Shown here: piece after piece, positions 34,305 through 42,560 of the stretch | Layout of the letters: every line of letters starts with the position of its first letter | Numbering within the stretch: position 1 is the first letter of the stretch | Assembly: GCA_028688525.1 (NCBI GenBank) | Contig: JAQTYA010000010.1 | Location: 1-63,784 of the forward strand | Reading direction: 5' to 3' | Length of the DNA stretch: 63,784 nucleotides | Source: Methylococcus sp. | Lineage (GTDB): Bacteria; Pseudomonadota; Gammaproteobacteria; Methylococcales; Methylococcaceae | The notes under the pieces: model-generated | Databases searched by the model: none | What the model was told of the DNA's origin: nothing | What the model saw: only the letters and a program-made list of their open reading frames with translations | Translations under genes and position numbers: made by a program

Positions 34305-35387
34305 TCAGGCATTCGGACTATTGACGACTTGGTAGACCACGTCGCTGCCGCTGTAGAACGGGCGGTACCACACGCCGCCAAATTCGTAGTACTTGGCGCC
34401 TTTGACGGTATGGGTCGCCGCTCCGTTCGGAAGCGAATTCACGGTCAATCCAGGCGGCGGCATGACCACGGTGTAGCCGCTGCCGGACGGCGAATAGAAC
34501 GCACCGCCGCAGTCGGAATAAGGCTGCTGCCCGCTGTAGACCGTGGTACAGGAGGGCGGCAGGCTGTTGACGGTAGCCCCCAGCGGCGGCGGCGTCACCA
34601 AGTATCCAGAACCTTGCGGCAAGTAGTAAGCGCCGTTCGAATAGTAGTAGGTGTTGTTCTCGACCACTACAGGCGTCGAATTGCGAGGAACCGAAGACAC
34701 CATTTCGCCGATCATCAGGCCTTCCATCATGCCCATCATAGCCATGCCCCCGTAGTAACCGCCCCAGGTGCCGCCGATGAATACCGGCCCGTAATAGCGG
34801 CCGCCGCCATAATAGTTGTCAGAGTTCTTTTGCAACTGGGTCGCCTGCTCGTAATGGTACTGCGACATGGCGTCCTGCTGTTTATAGGCGTTCTGCTGCA
34901 CGGTGTTGATTTCTTTGTCGCGATTCTGCTGAGCGGAATTTACTTCGCTGTCGCGGTTCTGCTGGCGCTGATCCGTGGTACCGCCCTGACCATCCTCCCG
35001 CCGCTGGCCGTCATCACCCATATCCCGGTTGGCACCTTGCCTCCAATCGTGCCCGGCACCGTCGGCGCCGTCCGAAGCCCGAACGCTGCCGAGCCCGCCG
35101 CCACCGAAACTGCCGCCGCCTATGCCGGTACTACCGTAGCGCTGCCCTTCGTCGCCGCTCGTGCGCTGGCCTTCATCGCCGCCGGAGCGCTGGCCGAAAC
35201 CGCCGCCGCCGACATGGTCGCCGAAACCGCCACCGCCGAAGCGCCCGCCACCGAAACCTCCTCCGCCGAAGCCGCCACCTCCGAATCCGCCATGTGCGTC
35301 GGCAAGCTCCAAGGGGCTTACGCCGGCCAGCAGCAGGCTCAATACTGCAATCCGCAAACGATTATCCGATCCATTACCTCGATTCAT
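34305..35387 (-). CDS. Secreted Gly-rich protein with DUF6515-type C-terminus
   Basis: The 360-residue protein has a signal peptide (ending near ADA-HG). A low-complexity Gly/Phe region follows (about 33-130, GGFGGGGFGG repeats), then a polar Asn/Gln-rich stretch with QQNRDSE-type repeats. The C-terminal half has three copies of a short motif around YYxxGAYYLPQGSGYLVTPP. The last part fits DUF6515-type proteins. GGAGGACAAG precedes the ATG. It is probably a cell-surface or periplasmic structural protein; function unknown. It lies 20 bp after the DUF2092 gene, so they are likely cotranscribed. Confidence 0.7.
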   Translation of the reverse strand: MNRGNGSDNRLRIAVLSLLLAGVSPLELADAHGGFGGGGFGGGGFGGGRFGGGGFGDHVGGGGFGQRSGGDEGQRTSGDEGQRYGSTGIGGGSFGGGGLGSVRASDGADGAGHDWRQGANRDMGDDGQRREDGQGGTTDQRQQNRDSEVNSAQQNRDKEINTVQQNAYKQQDAMSQYHYEQATQLQKNSDNYYGGGRYYGPVFIGGTWGGYYGGMAMMGMMEGLMIGEMVSSVPRNSTPVVVENNTYYYSNGAYYLPQGSGYLVTPPPLGATVNSLPPSCTTVYSGQQPYSDCGGAFYSPSGSGYTVVMPPPGLTVNSLPNGAATHTVKGAKYYEFGGVWYRPFYSGSDVVYQVVNSPNA

Positions 35388-35407
35388 GATCTTGTCCTCC
35401 GCTCGTT

Positions 35408-36244
35408 TCAGGGCGCTTTCTTCGACAGGTCTTTCTTGCTGGGTTCCACGGCCTTGAGGAAACCGATGCGCTCGGCCTTAGACGGCAGCGCAGCGTTGAA
35501 GGTGGAATCCGGCAGGCGGGTGGCGAAATCCCAATCGGATAGCGTCGCCATGAACTGGGGCGCACCGGGAAGCGTTTTATAGGTAATGACGAATTTGCGG
35601 AGCAGCGGCAACTTGCCGTCCTCGATCCAGAGTTGCCAGTCGACGTTCCTGCCGACGAAAGCGAGATGGTGGCAGGACGCGCCTTCTACGCTGCTCAGAC
35701 CGACATAGAAACCGAACATCGCCTGCTGTTTCAGCACCGCGTAGGGGTCGCTGTACAAGAGATCGGACAAGGGCGGCGTGAAGCCGAGCTGAGAGATCAG
35801 ATAATCCAGGGTGGCATCGATGCCAGCCGGGGTCTGCTCGGTCGCGTAGGTGCCGTAGGCTTCATCCAGAAGGGTAAAGGTTTTGCCGTCGTACCAGAAC
35901 CGCTTCCCGCCCACGTCGGTCCGATAGCGGACTCGGAAACGATCCGGCCGCCGCACCGCGATGTCGTCTGAAGCCGCAAGCTGAATTTTCTGGCCCGACG
36001 CGAGAATATCGTCGTACAGCACATCCACATGCACGCCAAACTCCTTGGCCGACTTGAGATAGTCCCCCATTTCTCTCAGCAGCTGGTCCACCTGCGCTCC
36101 GATCACCGGTTCCGGCGCGGTATCGGCAGTGGCTGCGGGTTTCGGGCCTGGTTTATCGGCGGCCAGGCCCCCGCCGGCGCAAGTCAGCAGACCGACCAAT
36201 GCCAGAGCGCCGGAACGGCATAAGCCTTGTTTCTGTTTCACCAT
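35408..36244 (-). CDS. DUF2092 periplasmic protein, LolA-like fold
   Basis: The 278-residue exported protein (signal to about residue 28, GGGLA-AD) has the DUF2092 layout: MGDYLKSAKEFGVHVDVLYDD, then beta strands RRPDRFRVRYRTDVGGKRFWYDGKTFTL, and a helix near LDYLISQLGF. The strand pattern resembles the LolA/LolB half-barrel, which suggests binding of a hydrophobic ligand or lipid. No catalytic residues are recognisable. It sits with a DUF6515 gene in a tight minus-strand pair. Confidence 0.75.
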   Translation of the reverse strand: MVKQKQGLCRSGALALVGLLTCAGGGLAADKPGPKPAATADTAPEPVIGAQVDQLLREMGDYLKSAKEFGVHVDVLYDDILASGQKIQLAASDDIAVRRPDRFRVRYRTDVGGKRFWYDGKTFTLLDEAYGTYATEQTPAGIDATLDYLISQLGFTPPLSDLLYSDPYAVLKQQAMFGFYVGLSSVEGASCHHLAFVGRNVDWQLWIEDGKLPLLRKFVITYKTLPGAPQFMATLSDWDFATRLPDSTFNAALPSKAERIGFLKAVEPSKKDLSKKAP

Positions 36245-36336
36245 ACTCTCCTTCGACTAGAGCAAGAAAAACGCTGCGGCCGGATTGCTCGCATCCACCA
36301 CAAGGGGGACTAGACGATCCGGCCGGTCCGGACATC

Positions 36337-37068
36337 TCAAGGCTTGGGTTTTTCGGCGCCCGAGGTCCAGGCAGAAAGTTTATTCGCCGCCCTTTCGCAC
36401 CAGGCGTCTATAGCGTTTTGGGCATCACCCCACTGCCACTGGAAGGCATTGGAGACATTTCCGCCGCCGATACGGCGCTCTACCGCGAGCGCCAACGTTT
36501 GGCCAGTGGCGGAATCCGTAACCTTGGCTTCCGCCTGAGCACCGCCGACGAAGGGGAAAGTGTCCGTTGCCAAATAGTTCAGATTGGACAGCATATGGGC
36601 CTGCGGAACGATCATCGACACCGAACGCAAGCCTGGAGTCGCAGCCTCAGCATCCGTCATGGCCACATCCAATTTCAGGACGCCGGGACCGGGACGATCG
36701 ACGACCTGCATCTTCTCGCCGATCTTTTCCTTGAGCTTCTGGTTGAAGTAGTTCACCAGATCCTGCTGATCGGAAGCGGATACTTGAGTCGTATCTCCGC
36801 CCCAAAAAGTCACGGGACTCACCATGACCTTGCTGTACTTGGTCCACTCCGCCTTCGGATTGGTATAGCGCAACGCCACACCTTCCTCGGGGCCCGGCGA
36901 CAGCTTGGAACAATCGCTGCCCAGGAATGCGCATTTCAGTCCACCCGGTTTCAGTTCGGCCTTTTGAGTGACCGAACAGCCTACCAGCGACAGCAGGCCG
37001 ATGCCTGCGACGACGGATAGAATCTCCTTGATGCCGCCAGCAGCGGCAAATGCAGACTTTGCTTCCAC
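36337..37068 (-). CDS. DUF3313 lipoprotein, second copy
   Basis: The 243-residue protein has a lipoprotein signal with LVGC and the DUF3313 features KVMVSPVTFWGGD, a central core and RIGGGNVSNAFQWQWGDAQNAID near the end. I chose the GTG at 37068: it has a clean AAGGAG eight bases upstream, while the longer frame from 37119 has none. It is paralogous to the product of 33478-34242 but quite divergent. Function unknown; location in an envelope-gene cluster suggests an outer-membrane role. Confidence 0.75.
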   Translation of the reverse strand: MEAKSAFAAAGGIKEILSVVAGIGLLSLVGCSVTQKAELKPGGLKCAFLGSDCSKLSPGPEEGVALRYTNPKAEWTKYSKVMVSPVTFWGGDTTQVSASDQQDLVNYFNQKLKEKIGEKMQVVDRPGPGVLKLDVAMTDAEAATPGLRSVSMIVPQAHMLSNLNYLATDTFPFVGGAQAEAKVTDSATGQTLALAVERRIGGGNVSNAFQWQWGDAQNAIDAWCERAANKLSAWTSGAEKPKP

Positions 37069-37213
37069 CTTTAATCTCCTTCGAGTAGAACGGCCGAGAA
37101 CGTAACAGAACGAAACCAACGACGCCGCCGAGCGACATACCCAGATAAGCCTACAACATCGCCCCAGGACCGGAAACCCCCGTAGAACACGGAGTTGCGG
37201 GCCGCTGCCCGGC

Positions 37214-37735
37214 CTAGCGCGGTGTTGGCCCCGGAGGGAAAGCCGCGAACATCTTGGTGATGGCCTGACCGGCCAGGGCTTCGTTCTTGGCGGGATTGTC
37301 GGAAATGGTTTCGTGAGCCACGCCTCGCCAAAGCGGCCGTTTGGAACTGCCGTCCAAGATGTCCACGATCAGGGTGCCCTCCCGAAAAGTGGTCACCACC
37401 GTATTGGCGGGGCCGAGATTCTGGTTGAGCACCCAGCCGTCGTAATACGTGTCACTGCGCTGCTCTTCCTTCGTTAGTATTTCAGCGTCCAGAGCGGCAT
37501 CCCCCTTACCCTCGTGGACCCGGCGCCAGCCTTTGGAACGGAGCACGGCATCCACCAGTTCGACCACGCGCCGATCTATCGCCGCGTCGCCGGAATCCGG
37601 TCCCTCGATCCAGAAATAAGTCCGGTAGCGGGAGAAATCGGCTCTCCGATCGAAGTCGGTGTTGACCTCAATCCCAGCGCAACCCGTAAGCAGCGCCAGT
37701 GCGGCGCCAATGAACATGCCTGCTGTTCGCTTCAT
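37214..37735 (-). CDS. DUF4136 lipoprotein
   Basis: The 173-residue protein begins with a lipoprotein signal (LLTGC) and continues with the DUF4136 pattern VNTDFDRRADFSRYRTYFW, IDRRVVELVDAVLRSKGWRR and GTLIVDILDGSSKRPLWRG. Members of this family are widespread periplasmic lipoproteins of unknown role. It lies between the second DUF3313 gene and a potassium-channel-like gene, all on the minus strand, with gaps of 145 and 44 bp. Confidence 0.8.
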   Translation of the reverse strand: MKRTAGMFIGAALALLTGCAGIEVNTDFDRRADFSRYRTYFWIEGPDSGDAAIDRRVVELVDAVLRSKGWRRVHEGKGDAALDAEILTKEEQRSDTYYDGWVLNQNLGPANTVVTTFREGTLIVDILDGSSKRPLWRGVAHETISDNPAKNEALAGQAITKMFAAFPPGPTPR

Positions 37736-37779
37736 GCTTTTCCTTGTGAGTAGGATCCCATGTCCAGCTGCCGGATCGC

Positions 37780-38484
37780 TCAGGTTCTCGGCTGCGACAA
37801 CTGCATGCCGACCAGCCGAGCTACCAGAATGGCGACATACATCTGGCCAGCGATCGCCTCAGTGTAAGACAGCATGCCCGCTATCCGGCTCAGCGGCACG
37901 ATGTCGCCATAGCCCACCGTCGCCAATGTGATCAAGCTGAAATAAAGATAAGCCGGCGCCACAGGATCCAGCGCGCACTGCGGGGCCCCGCAATGGTAGG
38001 AACCCGGAGCCAGCGTTTCCAGCAGGAAGTGCGCGTTGGCAAAAGCGAAGCCCATGAGCAGGTAAACGCTGACCGCGCCGTAGAGCAAGCTGGCGGAGAC
38101 GTGCTCGCGGCTGGAAAAAATATCGCGCGCCAAGGCAAGAGTGACTCGCGTGAAGAACACCAGTGCAGATGCCAGCCCTACCACCGTCAGCCAGTAAGTC
38201 TCCGGCACAAACAGCTTCGCCCAGCCGGTCAAGAACATGCAAATCGCAATACCGACCGTGACCGCAATTTGCACTCGGGTGCGTCCGGTAGACAAGGTGC
38301 CGCTGATGAGCACGCCGATCATGATCAACTGCTCCAGAATCCGCACCGGCAGCCGCTCAGTTACAGCGCTGATGACCAGCAGCACGATCAGCGTTGCCAG
38401 CAGATAGACGTAGTAATGCGGACCGCGGCCGAAGCCGAGCAGTCCGTGCAAACTTTTGGATTTACTGCGTGCTGGAGCGGTCAT
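37780..38484 (-). CDS. Potassium-channel-like membrane protein (Ion_trans_2)
   Basis: The 234-residue protein has several transmembrane helices. The C-terminal pair flanks a pore loop with the potassium selectivity filter TVGYGD (LITLATVGYGDIVPLS). About four further hydrophobic segments precede it, and no voltage-sensor arginine row and no RCK or cyclic-nucleotide domain are present. A loop between helices has two Cys (SYHCGAPQCALD). It should form a K+-selective channel in the inner membrane. The lack of a regulatory domain leaves its control open. Confidence 0.8.
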   Translation of the reverse strand: MTAPARSKSKSLHGLLGFGRGPHYYVYLLATLIVLLVISAVTERLPVRILEQLIMIGVLISGTLSTGRTRVQIAVTVGIAICMFLTGWAKLFVPETYWLTVVGLASALVFFTRVTLALARDIFSSREHVSASLLYGAVSVYLLMGFAFANAHFLLETLAPGSYHCGAPQCALDPVAPAYLYFSLITLATVGYGDIVPLSRIAGMLSYTEAIAGQMYVAILVARLVGMQLSQPRT

Positions 38485-38550
38485 GGGAGAGCGTTGGGGA
38501 TACTTGAAGCTGTAGAAACGTCGCCAGAATTTAGCGGAAGAGTGTACCCG

Positions 38551-39279
38551 TTATTTTGCGGACTTCTTGTGACCGTGCCTGCTATGGGCGCCTTTTTTTC
38601 CTTTCTTCGCTGCAGGTTCCGGAGCCTTGCTCGCCTTGGTCTCGGGCTTCAGAGCTTTCAGCTGGGCCTGACGCCAATCGCTGACCCGCTGCAGCGCCTC
38701 GTTGATTTCGCCCGGCGGCATTTCGTCCACCAGGGTATTGCGCGCTTCCAGCGCATCGGCGTGGCCGTTGTCCGCCGCCAGGGAATACCAGTAGTAGGCT
38801 TTAATGTTGTCGCGTATCACGCCTTCGCCCGCGGCATACATAGACCCCAGCACCGCAGCCGCTCCCGGCTCGCCCTGCTCTGCCGCCTTGCTGAACCAGG
38901 CGGCGGCTTCGTCCGGATTTTTATCCAAACCCAAACCGTAGTAATAGAGGATGCCCAACTTGCTCTGCCCGACCGGATCGCCGCGCTCGGCGGCCTGTCG
39001 GTAGCAACGCTCGGCGGCGGCATAATCCTGCTCGACGCCCAGGCCCTTCATGTAGAGATTACCGAGATTGACCTGGGCCTGACGGTCGCCCTGCTCGGCC
39101 GCCGCCTTGAACTCCCGCAACGCGGCGGGGTAATCGCCCCGCTCGATGGCTTTCAATCCAGCGGCTCCGTCGGCGTACGCCGCGCCGCAAAGAAAAACCG
39201 TTAGAAGCCACGCCGCAAGATACCTTGAGGAAGCGCGGCGAGTAGGGGCTTGGCGCTGGGGCCTGCGTGGGAAAAACAT
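38551..39279 (-). CDS. Exported Sel1-repeat (TPR-like) protein
   Basis: The 242-residue protein has a signal peptide (AAWLLTVFLCGAAYA) and about four Sel1-like repeats of 36 residues (GDRQAQVNLGNLYMKGLGV, GDPVGQSKLGILYYYGLGL, GEPGAAAVLGSMYAAGEGV). It ends in a Lys/Ala-rich tail. Such solenoids serve as periplasmic protein-protein scaffolds. The gene follows the remnant of an HsdR gene and has no obvious operon partner. Confidence 0.82.
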   Translation of the reverse strand: MFFPRRPQRQAPTRRASSRYLAAWLLTVFLCGAAYADGAAGLKAIERGDYPAALREFKAAAEQGDRQAQVNLGNLYMKGLGVEQDYAAAERCYRQAAERGDPVGQSKLGILYYYGLGLDKNPDEAAAWFSKAAEQGEPGAAAVLGSMYAAGEGVIRDNIKAYYWYSLAADNGHADALEARNTLVDEMPPGEINEALQRVSDWRQAQLKALKPETKASKAPEPAAKKGKKGAHSRHGHKKSAK

Positions 39280-39340
39280 CGTTGGATTGGCATACCATCA
39301 AGTCAGATCGAATACGCACAGCATACCGTACGTCATTCGC

Positions 39341-39532
39341 GCGGTTCACACTCAGCAGATAATCGGCAAAGCCGTGGCCGGAGGTGAGGGGAAATTCGCG
39401 TATGGCGACGCCGCGGACGGCGAGGATGTTGGCCCGTCCGGCATTGACGACCCACCAGCCGGCAGCTGTCAGCAACTCGTCGATGGCGTTTCGGGTTTCG
39501 CCTTCGGGTGTTCGATAGCCCTCATCATCCAT
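39341..39532 (-). pseudogene. Fragment of a type I restriction HsdR N-terminus
   Basis: On the minus strand the peptide MDDEGYRTPEGETRNAIDEL, then LLTAAGWWVV, VAIREFPL and GHGFADYLLSV follows the beginning of type I restriction enzyme R subunits (HsdR_N nuclease domain). It stops just before the catalytic Glu-x-Lys would be expected. After that the frame reads through the antisense of the Sel1 gene. No hsdM or hsdS is near. This looks like the relic of a lost or displaced restriction system. Confidence 0.6.
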
Positions 39533-39587
39533 CGGATTCGGAGGCCCCTGTGCCAACTGAAAGTGCGATTTTGCCGAACTGCGGCGC

Positions 39588-40076
39588 TTAACCCGCCGCG
39601 AGCCAGAGCCGCAGACGCAGCATCCACTCCGGCGTGAAACCCACGCTGCGGGAACGGATCGTGCCGTCCGGGCCGAGGACGAAGAATGCCGGGACGCCGC
39701 GGATGCCGTAACGCTCGCCGTTGACGCCATCCGCATCGAGTACGACCCGCCAATCCAGGCTGCGGTCCTTAACATAACGTGCCACTTCGGCGGCATCGCC
39801 AGACTGAAACGCCAGCGTGAGCACTGGGTAATCCCCGGCCAGACTGGAGACTTTACCCTCCATCGCCCGGCAGATCGAGCACCAGCTAGCCCAAAAATAG
39901 ACCAGCACGGGCCGCCCGCGCAGAGAATCCAAGGCCGCGGGCCTGCCGTCCAGGGTAGGCCCTTCGATGGCCGGCGCGTGACCGGATGCCAGATCGCGGT
40001 TCAGAAAGGCCTGCAGCGCGAAGAACAGCACGGCCGCCGCTCCCCCGACCAGAAGACTGCGCCAGCGGGAGACCAT
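39588..40076 (-). CDS. ScsD-like periplasmic thioredoxin-fold protein
   Basis: The 162-residue protein has an N-terminal anchor (about 7-22) and a thioredoxin fold with WCSIC at 65-69. The later part (TLAFQSGDAAEVARYVKDRS, GIRGVPAFFVLGPDG, WMLRLRLWLA) is characteristic of ScsD-type suppressors of copper sensitivity rather than CcmG. It may reduce or oxidise periplasmic cysteines under copper stress. The ATG at 40076 overlaps the stop of the upstream YgjP-like gene (TGATG), so the two are coupled. It is far from the copper genes at 14-25 kb, so a shared control is not shown. Confidence 0.75.
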   Translation of the reverse strand: MVSRWRSLLVGGAAAVLFFALQAFLNRDLASGHAPAIEGPTLDGRPAALDSLRGRPVLVYFWASWCSICRAMEGKVSSLAGDYPVLTLAFQSGDAAEVARYVKDRSLDWRVVLDADGVNGERYGIRGVPAFFVLGPDGTIRSRSVGFTPEWMLRLRLWLAAG

Positions 40077-40810
40077 CACGGAAAAGAAGGATCGAAACGC
40101 TGAATCAGGCCGCCGCCGTGGGTCTTGAGCCACTGCCGCTCCTGCCGCCAGCCGGGCAAGTGGGCCGCCACCAGCGCCCAAAAATCGCCTGAATGATTGC
40201 GATGGCGGATGTGGCAGAGCTCGTGCACCACCACGTATTCCAGCACCGAAGGCGGCGCTAGTCCCAGCAACCAGTTGAGGTTCACGTCGTTCTTAGGACC
40301 GCAGCTTCCCCAGCGGGTGCGCATGCTCTTGATGCGCAGCTGGCGCGGATAGAGCCCGTGCGCCGCCCCGTGCCGCTGGACGCAGTCCGCCACCCGTTCG
40401 GGTAAACGGCGCTTCATCCAACTGAACAGCGCTTGGCGTACATAGCGCTCCCTTTCCTCGCCGCAAGCCGGCGGGAGTACGACGCGCAAGCCTTGCTCTT
40501 CAAGCGAAACCCGGACCCGGCCGCCGCTGCCTTCCTCGACGAACAGCGGCGTTTCCCGTCCGTCGAGAGGCACACTGCCGCCTGCGGCCGGAAAGGCCTC
40601 GGCCTGAACCTGCCGCAGTTGCGCCAGCCGCGTCTGCATTTCTTCGAGCCTCGCCAAAGCCCAGCCGCTGTGCTGACGGACAAAGGCTTGTACCGAAGAT
40701 TCCGGCAAGCGCTCCGGAGCCACCACCTCGACGCCGTCGGGACGGATCACCAGCCGCAGATATTTTGCGCGGGCGCTGCGACGGATGCGGTAGGGCGGGA
40801 GGCGGTGCAT
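40076..40810 (-). CDS. YgjP/SprT-like zinc metallopeptidase
   Basis: The 244-residue protein has the YgjP-like (DUF45) zinc site VHELCHIRHRNHSGDFW, in which HExxH binds zinc and the downstream His adds a ligand. It also has the family motif SMRTRWGSCGPKNDVNLNW. Substrates of this family are unknown; related SprT domains cut DNA-bound proteins. I chose the ATG at 40810 because the residues from HRLPPYRIRRSARAKYLRL fit the family start and upstream codons overlap greB. It lies 13 bp after greB. Confidence 0.85.
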   Translation of the reverse strand: MHRLPPYRIRRSARAKYLRLVIRPDGVEVVAPERLPESSVQAFVRQHSGWALARLEEMQTRLAQLRQVQAEAFPAAGGSVPLDGRETPLFVEEGSGGRVRVSLEEQGLRVVLPPACGEERERYVRQALFSWMKRRLPERVADCVQRHGAAHGLYPRQLRIKSMRTRWGSCGPKNDVNLNWLLGLAPPSVLEYVVVHELCHIRHRNHSGDFWALVAAHLPGWRQERQWLKTHGGGLIQRFDPSFP

Positions 40811-40823
40811 GGAAATGCCGGCG

Positions 40824-41237
40824 CTATTGGGCGGGAAGAATGGCAAGGACGTGCAGCCCCTTGTCGCCCACTGGGCGCTTCCAGGTGACTGTGTCGCCGA
40901 TTTCGGCATTCAGCAACGCCTTAGCCAGGGGAGAGACCCAGCTGATCTTGCCGTGGGCCGCATCCGCCTCATCTTCGCCGACGATGGTATAGCGAAGAAT
41001 GTCGCCGGCCTCGTCTTCCAGCTCGACCGTCGCCCCGAAATGAACCCGGTCGGCAGACTGTATCGAAGGATCCACCCGGATGGCTCCGGCGACGCGTTCG
41101 TCGTAGTAGCGCAACTCTCGCTCCACATGCCGGAGCTGCTGTTTAGCTCCCACGCTATCGTCGCCCAGTAGGCGCCGCCGCTCCTCTGAGAGTTCGGCAA
41201 CCTTGGACTGAAGCTGGGCCAACCCGGCGGGCGTCAC
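40824..41237 (-). CDS. greB: GreB-like transcript cleavage factor, 5' end apparently frameshifted
   Basis: The visible 137-residue frame holds the coiled-coil (LQSKVAELSEERRRLLGDD ... RHVERELRYYDERV) and FKBP-like C domain (GATVELEDEAGDILRYTIVGEDE, SPLAKALLNAEIGD) of GreA/GreB factors, which rescue backtracked RNA polymerase. The track-like start is a GTG. Upstream, an ATG at 41323 begins MSRAFV, a common start in this group, but a missing base near 41304-41306 puts it out of frame with the otherwise well-conserved VSPHPNYVTPAGL. Either the gene has a frameshift, or the base call is wrong, or translation starts at an internal codon. Confidence 0.75.
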   Translation of the reverse strand: MTPAGLAQLQSKVAELSEERRRLLGDDSVGAKQQLRHVERELRYYDERVAGAIRVDPSIQSADRVHFGATVELEDEAGDILRYTIVGEDEADAAHGKISWVSPLAKALLNAEIGDTVTWKRPVGDKGLHVLAILPAQ

Positions 41238-41399
41238 GTAATTCGGATGCGGACTGACCGGGCGCTCCGGCGCACCGTCGTCCAGTTCTTCCCCATCGGA
41301 TTCCTTACGAACGCACGGCTCATGTTAGTTGTATTCCGGACGAATGAAACAAACGGCAACGGAGCATACCCCCGCAACCGCCGGGAGACAAATGGGCGG

Positions 41400-42560
41400 T
41401 CACGAAGTGCGCGCAGCAGACCCGAGCAGTTCCGTCGCCAGCTCGGCCAAACGCCGCGAACCGCCGCCCTCGCCCAGTGCCCTCTGGATTTCGGCCAGAT
41501 CGCGCCTCATTTGCAGAGCATAATCGGGTTCGCTCAGGATGCGGAGAAGCTCGGCGCCGACAGCTTCCGCATTAGCCTCATGCTGGATGAATTCCTGCAC
41601 GATCTTCCGCCCCGCCAGGATGTTGGGCAGGCCGATGAATGGGATCGTCACCAGCAGCTTTCCGAGCCAGTAGCTGAACGGCGCGAGCTTGTAGACGATG
41701 GCCATGGGCACACCGAGCAAGGCGACTTCCAGAGTCGCGGTGCCCGAGGTCGTCATCACGGCGTCGCAGCAACCCAGAACATCGTGGCGCCGCTCCTTGA
41801 CCACCCGCAGCGGCAATGCCGACGCCTTGAGGTAGCCGTCCAGCAACACGTCGGAGACCGACTGCGCCTGAATCAGCACGAAACGCACATCCGGCCGTTC
41901 CCCGGCAATCCGCTCGGCAGTCTGCAGCATTAGAGGCAGGAGGCGGTGAATTTCATTGCCGCGGCTGCCGGGCAGGAGAGCGACCAGGGGACCGGATTCG
42001 TCCAGCCCCAGCTCCCGCCGCATGTTCTCCGCATCGGCGACTGGCGCGATCTTCCCGGCCAGGGGGTGACCGACATAGGTCACCGGAATGCCATGCCGCT
42101 CGTAGAAGGGCACTTCGAACGGGAAGATCACGGCCATGTGGTCGATCGCCCGGCCATAGTCCTTGACCCGGCCCGGACGCCAGGCCCAGACCTGAGGGCT
42201 GACATAGAACAGCACTTTGATGCCTGCCGCCTTGGCTGCCCGCGCTAGGCGGAAATTGAATTCCTTGTAGTCGACGCAGATCAGCAGATCGGGCCGCTCG
42301 GTGCGGGCCAGTGCCTTCATGGATTCGAGGGCTCGCTGGATCTCGCCGTAATGGCGGGCGATTTCGGTCAGCCCGATGACGCCGAGGCCGGTCGAGTCGA
42401 CCCGGATGTCGATGCCGGCCTCGCGCATCGCGGAGCCGCCCATGCCGATGCCGCGGATTTCCGGAATCAGGCTCCGGAGTTCGAGGAACATCGCGGCGGC
42501 ATGCTGGTTGCCGGAAGCCTCCCCCGCGACCAGCATCACCAGCGGAGCACGCTCAGCCAT
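41400..42560 (-). CDS. lpxB: Lipid-A-disaccharide synthase
   Basis: The 386-residue GT19 glycosyltransferase shows the LpxB start VMLVAGEASGNQHAA, the nucleotide-binding LLPGSRGNEIHRLLPLM and MTTSGTATLEVALLGVPM. It joins UDP-diacylglucosamine and lipid X to form the lipid A disaccharide at the inner face of the cytoplasmic membrane. The ATG at 42560 overlaps the end of gnnB by eight bases. The order lpxA-gnnA-gnnB-lpxB suggests that its substrates carry amide-linked acyl chains. Confidence 0.95.
   Translation of the reverse strand: MAERAPLVMLVAGEASGNQHAAAMFLELRSLIPEIRGIGMGGSAMREAGIDIRVDSTGLGVIGLTEIARHYGEIQRALESMKALARTERPDLLICVDYKEFNFRLARAAKAAGIKVLFYVSPQVWAWRPGRVKDYGRAIDHMAVIFPFEVPFYERHGIPVTYVGHPLAGKIAPVADAENMRRELGLDESGPLVALLPGSRGNEIHRLLPLMLQTAERIAGERPDVRFVLIQAQSVSDVLLDGYLKASALPLRVVKERRHDVLGCCDAVMTTSGTATLEVALLGVPMAIVYKLAPFSYWLGKLLVTIPFIGLPNILAGRKIVQEFIQHEANAEAVGAELLRILSEPDYALQMRRDLAEIQRALGEGGGSRRLAELATELLGSAARTS

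Noticed and set aside
34305..35387. Plus-strand 430-codon open frame opposite the Gly-rich gene
   Set aside because: It is the antisense of a low-complexity Gly/Phe region; the minus-strand frame has a signal peptide and a GGAGGA ribosome site.
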